A program made the position numbers and the translations under genes. Below are positions 57,223 through 64,000 of a stretch of 64,000 bases of DNA, piece after piece. The stretch spans positions 1,375,001 through 1,439,000 of the forward strand of contig JAOTON010001685.1 of assembly GCA_034440635.1 (NCBI GenBank). The letters run 5' to 3'. Each line of letters starts with the position of its first letter. Positions within the stretch are counted from its first letter, which is position 1. The notes beneath the pieces are model-generated. The model did not search any database. It was not told where the DNA came from and saw nothing but the letters and a program-made list of their open reading frames with translations. Source of the DNA: Lepas anatifera (Eukaryota; Arthropoda; Thecostraca; Lepadidae).

Positions 57223-57415
57223 TCAGCCATCTCTATATTCTGACACTATTACATATACGGACATTTCTGAGGTTGGTGACCTGCGCGTGCTTCCGTATGA
57301 TGCAGAGTACCAGTCATTCGAACTTCTAAGCTCCTGCACATAACTCGAGCCGTAATCATCAGGCACAGTCTCATCCCGACCACCATAGCTCTCACATCCA
57401 CTGCGACCGCCCTGC
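57223..57415 (-). CDS. Possible 3'-terminal exon of an unidentified host gene
   Basis: On the minus strand a CCTGCAG acceptor-like site at about 57410-57416 is followed by an open frame. It reads GCESYGGRDETVPDDYGSSY and continues through VQELRSSNDWYSASYGSTRR to a stop at 57223-57225. The peptide is hydrophilic and rich in Ser, Tyr and acidic residues, like a cytoplasmic tail, and shows no domain. AATAAA lies shortly downstream. The frame is open further upstream (to 57636), so the acceptor is a guess and a chance ORF remains possible. The composition is unlike the window's repeats, which is why I list it. Confidence 0.3.
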
Positions 57416-57639
57416 AGGCGTCGTAGAATGCACACTACCCTCTGCTGATAGAATTGTAGACTCCGAGATGATTTGTATCCGCCCGCAGCACGTGGACGTG
57501 AAACCAGCCGAAGAAAGCCCGGTGGTGCTGGGTACGATCTGCTCCACAGCCGACCATAAACAGTCTTGGACAGATTTATGGACGTGTAAGCTGCAACCGA
57601 AGCACTCCGAGCTGTTATCTCCCAGCAATCAGCCACGTC

Positions 57640-58714
57640 ACGCGTCAGTTTATTGGTAAAAGTATCCGGTCATAGCCGCGCGGTTTGTGCTTGGATGAAA
57701 GTAACAGAGATCGCCGCGCCGATCCCGTCGACTCGCAGGCGTCTTCGGTGAGAGTACACGCGAGTAAATGGCGTGCTCATTTGTCACGGTTTGTCACAGG
57801 AGAGGTAGTAAACACAGGGAAAAGGAGGATATGCAAAAATACTTACTGTTTTTCACCGATTAAGAGAGCCGAATTTGTTATAATGCCCCAACCCTCGAGG
57901 GTCCACCTCTCATTATCTTGTCTGTACGTTAAACAATATAGAACGTATAATGAATGGTGTGAGCTAGGCATTACAGCGGTGTGACGGTGGAACGTTGGAT
58001 ATTTTTATGTTTAACTTCGTGGCCCATAAATTTGCCTTTGGTGACCTAGTTGGCCCATGTGTAAGATAAGCATGATCCATATGGTGAATGTAATAAATCA
58101 TAGATGAATGTATCTGAACCAGTGTTCACATTACGTTACATTGGTACTGGTACCTGATGTAAACAGTGACCTCCTTGGTAAAATCGTTGATGGGTGATAC
58201 CTGACATCTCTTGCAAACGGCGTTTCTCGCCTTCGTTAAAAATAGCATCCCCCAGCTAACCTACATTTTAAGGTCTTTTGAGAGAGCCTTATCTTTTTTG
58301 TCTCAATAAGCCCTGGCTCATTATGCATATGTACCGGTGGTGGTTTTGGACGTCACTGCTGATTGTGTTCGTCGTCGTGGAGCTGTTTTCCAGACAAAAT
58401 ATTGTATGCGCTTTACGACACAGACATTTATTTGTCTAGAATTTAACCTCATAAATCACTTCTTTCTCATTCATTCTAACACCCTGCCATTTCTCTTACC
58501 TGCTGAAACTGAGATTCATTTAGTTTCGTTAAGTAACGCGAAAACATACCAATGGTTTTTATCATTTTGAAAGGTTGAAGATAGCATTGATAGCAGATAG
58601 CATTGAAAATAGCATTGATTTTCGTTTGCTCTCACACAAGCGTTTCGTATTACTTTATCAGCGTGAGAATACAATTTAAGTCAAACACCGGGGGATAGTA
58701 CACGTACGAACCTT
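57640..58714. other. Unassigned region
   Basis: AT-rich, no recognised gene. ORFs at 57685-57984 and 58337-58570 lack motifs. Confidence 0.4.
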
Positions 58715-59055
58715 AAAAAATTGATAAGATGTTTAATGGCCTGTCTCTTCGAATCCTTGCGACAAAAATCGAGTAATTACACAGTGGTATATTCGGCCAC
58801 AGCCCTCCATCAGAATAATCATAATGCAATGGGTGATATCATAAGTTATTGGTCAAGTTGTGAGCTACGACCTTGAATGATATGAGACTGGGATGGTTCA
58901 AGGCCTCAGCTCACACTAGGACCAATAATTTATATTTTCACCTATTGAATTATGAGGATTTTGATGATGGGCTGTTGCAGAATTTATAGCCATAGTACAC
59001 TTGCTCCATTTGGCGTCCAGAATTGGAGGAGGCAGACCATTGAACATTATATCAA
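58715..59055. repeat. Foldback repeat, copy 1
   Basis: The two arms (about 58715-58815 and 58955-59055) are imperfect inverted copies: TTGATAAGATGTTTAATGGCC on one side, GACCATTGAACATTATATCAA on the other. The right arm contains a decayed hammerhead-like core (TTGATGA, GGGCTGTTGC, AGAA at 58961-58982). Confidence 0.6.
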
Positions 59056-59907
59056 CTAATAATCATTCTCCTCGGTTCGGCATGGCTAAATATATCAACT
59101 TTTGAGGTCTTAACAATTTTTAAGGGCATGCTACACTTCTACAGTTCCATTCCTTCAGCATGATTTATACATAGACAGAATCCAAGGCAGAATCACCACC
59201 TTTTGAATTAGGGCAGGGCTGGCATGCCATGAGAGCATATTCTAATGGCTTTCTTTTCATTAAGATACTGCAATATCAGTTGATATTACATATACAAATA
59301 TTTGAAGATGATTCATAATATGGCTTTTGAAAGTCTTTACCGAGTAATTACATCCCACCCATTCCAAAGATGTCATGGGGGTCATTTAGGCCACCGTTGG
59401 AAAGGATGTAAAATTGGTAGTATTTGGCTTAGCTTGAACTTTGCCTATTCACGGGAAAATACTAGTGTTCGCTTTCTTGTTACCAAAATTTGAAAACATT
59501 TTTTCGGGACTAGGAAATTTTATCGTAGCCTTTTGCTGATCCAAACCTGAACGAGAGCTTGAATGTAAATATGGAGGCCAGAAAAGTTACTAGGACCATG
59601 CTTAAAGTAAGTACCGTTAAAGTAGCATGTGACATTTGAAGGAAGGAATTTATTTACCCTTAAATGAATAAGACAGGGCAACATATTGATTTCTATATCA
59701 TACTTTCCGGCCTCTCCATACATCAAAATACTGACCAAGACAGTTGTTCTGCGCTTATTTGTTGCACGCTTTTCTCAGATCCCCATTTAGCCAACATTTA
59801 GCCAAGGGCTAATCAATCTATTTTCTTTTTTGACGTGCATTTGATCTGTGTGTCTGGCCTAACTATTCAAAAAATTCAGCCTTATTAATTTTCAGCTGAT
59901 AAAATGT
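59056..59907. other. Unassigned region
   Basis: AT-rich sequence without a recognised gene. The ORF 59302-59493 is not recognised. Confidence 0.4.
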
Positions 59908-59911
59908 TTAA

Positions 59912-60701
59912 CAACCGCAGTGGAGACTCCTAAAGTGCCCCCACCTATTTTTCCAAGGTGTCCGGAGAATCATTCACAGCCGGGAAACGCCACTCAGGAA
60001 CATTTGAGAGCATTAAGGAGCGCGTCGATTTGTGAAAACGACTTTGGATATCGGTCCATTATTTCTTTATTTTTTATTACTTATAAGCTTTCAAATTTAT
60101 ACCGATATTTATACCGACATATGAGCAGAATTATATGTCAAGGTCAGCCCACAAGAAGTCAAGGTCAAAGATCCTAGGTTAGGGTCATTGACCTCAGTTT
60201 TTCGGTCAGATTTCATTCCTCAGTATGACTTCATAGTTGAGGTCACTCGCTGTCAAGGTCAAAGTCACAGATCCAGATCAAACGTCTTTTTAATGTCAAA
60301 CCCTCATTTCCCGCCCAAAAGCCGCTATAATGCCAGTTATACTGTACATTATTGGGCATAGGTCAGAACCCTTAAACAACCTTGACCTCAAACATTCAGA
60401 GGGAATTTTTGGGACCTCTTTCGTTGACCCTAGCCCACTTTCAGTATATTTCCGGCTGTTTTAGCGTAATCACATTTCCCAATAGGGCTCCAGCACGGCC
60501 CAGATCTGATCTTTACGACCTCCTTGACCTTAAGGATACTAACCTAGGTCAATGAAAAATGGCTATGATATAGATCACCGTCGCCCCCCACACACCCCCA
60601 AATGCGCGTTTTTCTAACTTTCTTTGTTTTGAGATCTCAAGGAGGTAATTTAGGATCCCTTCCATTGCGCGTTGATACCAGCCCCCTCCCCAATGCGCTT
60701 G
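59912..60701 (+). mobile_element. TTAA-flanked AGGTCA-rich element in a foldback repeat
   Basis: Flanked by TTAA (59908-59911 and 60702-60705). The inward ends CAACCGCAGTGGAGACTC and CAAGCGCATTGGGGAGGG agree at most positions. Both flanks look like parts of the foldback repeat: GATAAAATGTTTAA on the left, TTAATGACCTGCCTCCTCGGATCC on the right. The interior contains many GGTCA words, among them a perfect inverted pair GGGTCA-T-TGACCT (60182-60194). Confidence 0.65.
60182..60194. promoter_or_regulatory. Ecdysone-receptor-like IR1 site (GGGTCATTGACCT)
   Basis: Two AGGTCA-type half sites inverted with one base between them fit the IR1 consensus bound by EcR/USP-type nuclear receptors (RGGTCANTGACCY). 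It lies in a transposon, so binding, if any, may be incidental. Confidence 0.4.
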
Positions 60702-60705
60702 TTAA

Positions 60706-61020
60706 TGACCTGCCTCCTCGGATCCTGGATGCAAAATGGAGCTAATACACTGATATCATACATCCGGGCACAGCCCTTTATCAGAACCCTTATAGTTTAA
60801 TAGGTAAAATACAAAATACTGGTTATTATGTAGCAAGACCTCGAATGCGTTTTGAAAATCGTGCTACAATGTGACCAATAAATGGTGTTTTACCTAAGGT
60901 ATTATGAGGATTCTGATGAAGGGCTGTGCCCGAAATATAATACCAGTGTATTAGCTCTATTTTGCACCAAGGATTCGAGGGGGCAGGCCATTAAACATCT
61001 TATCAACCTATAACCATGCT
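60706..61020. repeat. Foldback repeat, copy 2
   Basis: The left arm (about 60718-60810) and right arm (about 60895-60990) are inverted copies, for example GATGCAAAATGGAGCTAATACACTG against CAGTGTATTAGCTCTATTTTGCACC (given here as paired ends). The left arm carries a mutated core and the right arm an intact one. Confidence 0.75.
60898..60944 (+). ncRNA. Hammerhead-ribozyme-like core (copy 3, best)
   Basis: CTGATGA (60913-60919), an extra A, GGGC-TGT-GCCC (60921-60931) and GAAA (60932-60935). The flanks GGTATTAT (60898-60905) and ATAATACC (60937-60944) pair perfectly. In copy 1 at 17.7 kb the flanking bases differ but still pair, which is compensatory change. Hammerhead motifs are known in Penelope-like retroelements and other animal repeats. 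The extra A and the unclear cleavage site leave activity open. Confidence 0.4.
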
Positions 61021-64000
61021 TCTCGGCTCAGCACCGCGAAATCTACCAACTTATTAATTTTCGTAAATAAACTACGTTATGGCAGCTATGTTTCTGCAAG
61101 TAGCCAATCTATATTAAACTGTCGCGTGATTTTATGAAACGCACCAAATGCTCCGGCTGCCTGTGAGGCAAAAGTAAACTGGTGATTGATAGCATCTACA
61201 CTGCGCCGAATATTGGCAACCGCTCCACTGGTGCAATATACTAAGCTGGTACGAGGCTTCCCCGTAGGCTGCCGTGCTTTATTATGTGTGGCTGTGGGTT
61301 GCATGCATGTGCGCTATTGCTTGGATAGCCCCAGGGAATACACGCTCATGATGTACTGGTTGGAGCTGGTACGGTAATGATATAGTGATTACATTGATAC
61401 TGGAAATAGGAAATATGGAGATGAAAAAATTCGAGATTGCGTCTCAATACAAAATCACCCTTTTGAGCTCAATCTCAAACCAAAGGAGGAAATATTTGAA
61501 TGTAATTTTGATTTTATTGAATTGACAGCAATTTTCTCCCGTATGAACTCCCTTGGTGCTGAATTTCTGACACTTCTCAGTGCTTTATCAAAGGTTCAAG
61601 CACACTAGAGGACAGTATCATACCCAGCACTTTCCTTACACAGGTACTTCTATACAGCAAGCTTAACGCCATACAAATGGTGCTATGATATTTCTGGTGC
61701 ATTGTACCAATCCTCCTTGTGAACCTGCCGAACTCCTTAAAAGCTCTCCCAGTTAGCCATGCCGTAGCTCACAGTGTGCTATTTCTCTGCCATCAGACGT
61801 GACGCGATCCAATAGTTCGTGAAGCTAGTTGCAGCGCTGCTACAGCGGCCTGTATAGGCCGCTGTGTGTCCTACACTGTCCGTGCGAAGAGAACATGAAT
61901 GTTATAACCGATGCACCTTCACAGGTACATTATGAGTGCATTGTTGAAGACGCCTCAGCGCCGTTGGATACATTATCCGTATTTTGTACAGCACTTTGAG
62001 CACGGTTCAGAGAAGTGAATGTGAAAATCGTGGTGCTCACTACCTGCAGTTAACACGGCAATGGGAGAGAGAGGGTAACGTACTCGCACCATCGAAAGAT
62101 GGGAAACTTCCAGCACCTTCTCCTCCAGCCACCATGTGAGGAGCGGTTTCCAGTGCAACGGGCTGTGGAGCGATGTTCCGTGCGCACTCTGTGGGTTTGC
62201 GACGATGTTCGAATGTACGGAGACCGGACCGCCTAAACAGAAAACATAGTGACAATTTTATATACGAGGCTAGACATTAGTAATATCAGAAATATAGATA
62301 TTGTCTCTGTTTTTACCAGGGAGCTCTGTCGAGGACTAAATGGTTACTTACAGTTGTTTGGGAGTCATTGCCTTTCCCCCTACCCAGCAAATATATCAGT
62401 AGTTATCATAATTATCAGGATTTAATACCAGGGGGATCCACATCACTGGTCCACTGATACTGAGCTCAGCAAGCATTTATTTACCCACATTTATGATTTT
62501 TATACGGAGGAATGGGAGTCATTACACAATTGATAATTTGATTGAATTTGGGTGCTGACTTTGTCTCTGAAATCACGCCATTGCATGAACTCTGATCAAT
62601 TTTATGATGGCACGGCTCAGATTTCAGAATTTATGGTGAGTCTGTTGCAATGCAGACCTGGTCGATACTAGCAACGGTACGTCGTGGAATCTGGTAAGTA
62701 AATTAACAAAAAACTATGGCCGTGGGCGTAAACGTCATTCGTCATAGAACGTATTATATATACGCACTATTTTGTGATTGTTATTAATTTATTCTCCAAT
62801 GTTTGGACAAATAATTTGAATTTAATGAATAAACCCAACTCAGCGGCACATACCTAGCCTCCAATCAACGGTGATTTCAGATATGCTCGACGTAAAAATA
62901 TAATGCTTTCTAAAGCAGATTCTATTCTGATTTTTACAGTTTCGTCGTTTTCACCAATACTACCGGCAAAGGGCATCGCTGGCGGATCAAGAAGAAGATA
63001 TTTTTCCTCGGCCCCCTATTTTTATTACCTTCAAAACACCAGGTTTTCACGGTTTTTAGCCCTGCTGCTATCTACCCAGACCTTCCATCTAGACCCGTCC
63101 CTGGAGAGCAGATATGGGATATTGGGGAAGAGTGGAGAGATGCCCAGCTGAGGAGTAGACAAGTGATCAGGGAGTACACAATTTTCCGGAACTTTTCATG
63201 CATTGAGGCTATAAATCTTCTGGATACAAGGAAAGCTTCTCTGCCATGAAGGCATGAAACTGTGTGAAAAGTTATTTTCCATCCAAAGGTAAATGAAACT
63301 CCGACCATAAATTAGATAATCAAAGATCAGCAAGAAATTACAAAAAAAATTGAAAAGGACCAATGAGTATCCTCTCCCCGGAGTCCGCTTAAATTCATCT
63401 TTCGTAGAGTAATAATGTAAGTAGTGTTTTTGTTAATCACTGCTGTAGTTTGCACGTGCCATGTCCTTCCCCCGTCAGCAGTCTTTTTAATCAATGGATC
63501 TCATATCACGCTGGGGGTGGGCGGGGCAGGGGCACTGCCATTGGAAGGGCGAAAAGGAGGAAAACTGCCCCCCCTCCCGGAGGAATTTTAACACTAACCC
63601 TATGACATTGTCTAAAAAGAAAGGGGCTGAAATGTCCAGCCTGCTTCCCCCTCCCCAACCGCCTGAAATTCTGACCCTCCACTGCCACTGCATCATCTAC
63701 TGGGGTTCAGGCGGGGTTTGGTCCGAGTTCACTGGCGTAATAGGGGGGGACATTTTATCAGTTGAAAAGGCACTCCTGTTTATCTGGCACTTTTAACTCC
63801 TGTCTTTCACAAAAGCATATACAAGGTCTGAGTACTCATAATGTCTTCTGGAAAAAAACAAAACAGGAATTTCTGAATAGAGAGCAGGCTTCCAGGGAGG
63901 GGAAGTCCGTGCAAGAGTACGCACCTAACTTTCTAAAGGCTCTCACTTTTCTCCTATAAGTCTAACAACTAAAATTTTTATGTGGTTATTTAGCCTGAAG
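61021..64000. other. Unassigned right end of the window
   Basis: About 3 kb without a recognised gene. A G-run/C-run rich part (63510-63740) resembles the end of a non-autonomous DNA element, but I could not pair the ends. The ORFs 62903-63151, 63494-63796 and 63762-63959 are not recognised. The last has the composition of a gag-like or transposon protein (QEFLNREQASREGKSVQEYA), but it is short and I will not assign it. Confidence 0.35.

Overview
This is eukaryotic, almost certainly animal, genomic DNA from an invertebrate. There are no operons or dense ORFs. It carries tRNA-derived SINE heads, degraded non-LTR retrotransposons, Penelope-like (GIY-YIG) remnants, TTAA-flanked piggyBac-type elements, hAT-type elements with 8-bp target-site duplications (TSDs), many minisatellites and a (GA)n tract. 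The retroelement peptides look arthropod or aquatic-invertebrate in style, but I cannot name the species. I found no intact host gene. The best host-coding candidate is one possible 3'-terminal exon on the minus strand near 57.2-57.4 kb. Most open frames are translated minisatellite.

Left half (1-36 kb): a nested stack of transposons. Element A (1613-13418, 11.8 kb) and element A' (19633-30827, 11.2 kb) are nearly identical and lie in opposite orientation. At first sight they look like one giant palindrome with a 6.2-kb spacer. Each copy, however, has its own perfect 8-bp TSD (CTTGCATG for A, GCCCATTA for A'), so they are two independent insertions of one long hAT-like, apparently non-autonomous element. 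Its ends read CAGRGACGGCGGATTCCA. Its cargo is two broken non-LTR retrotransposons in convergent orientation, two tRNA-derived SINEs, a GGCCCC-type minisatellite of about 3 kb, and GGCGCC-type minisatellites. The right end carries a duplicated terminal module with hairpins. A' sits inside an AGGTCA-rich element. That element lies inside a second large hAT-like element, B (17382-35405, 18 kb, TSD ACTCGAGC). B itself split a 20-bp satellite (17266-17381 continuing at 35406-36150). B carries its own GGCGCC array of about 4 kb with higher-order repeats.

Middle (36-45 kb): two TTAA-flanked elements (36216-37241 and 37811-38642) packed with AGGTCA/TGACCT hexamers, then unassigned DNA. A GC/CpG-rich stretch (41.4-43.2 kb) follows, ending in an 18-bp minisatellite, with 54-bp and 22-bp tandem repeats further right.

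Right part (45-64 kb): a TTAA-bounded piggyBac-like element (45098-47289), a (GA)n tract, another TTAA-type element, an inverted pair of Penelope-like endonuclease remnants (50.7-51.4 kb), a SINE head at 52.95 kb, 44-bp and 45-bp minisatellites, the candidate last exon, and two foldback repeats (58.7-59.05 and 60.7-61.0 kb). The foldbacks carry a hammerhead-ribozyme-like core, and one is interrupted by a TTAA element. The rest is unassigned.

The genes do not form a pathway. What works together here is a transposon ecosystem: hAT-like elements carry minisatellites, TTAA elements spread nuclear-receptor-like half sites, and retroelements leave fragments in both.
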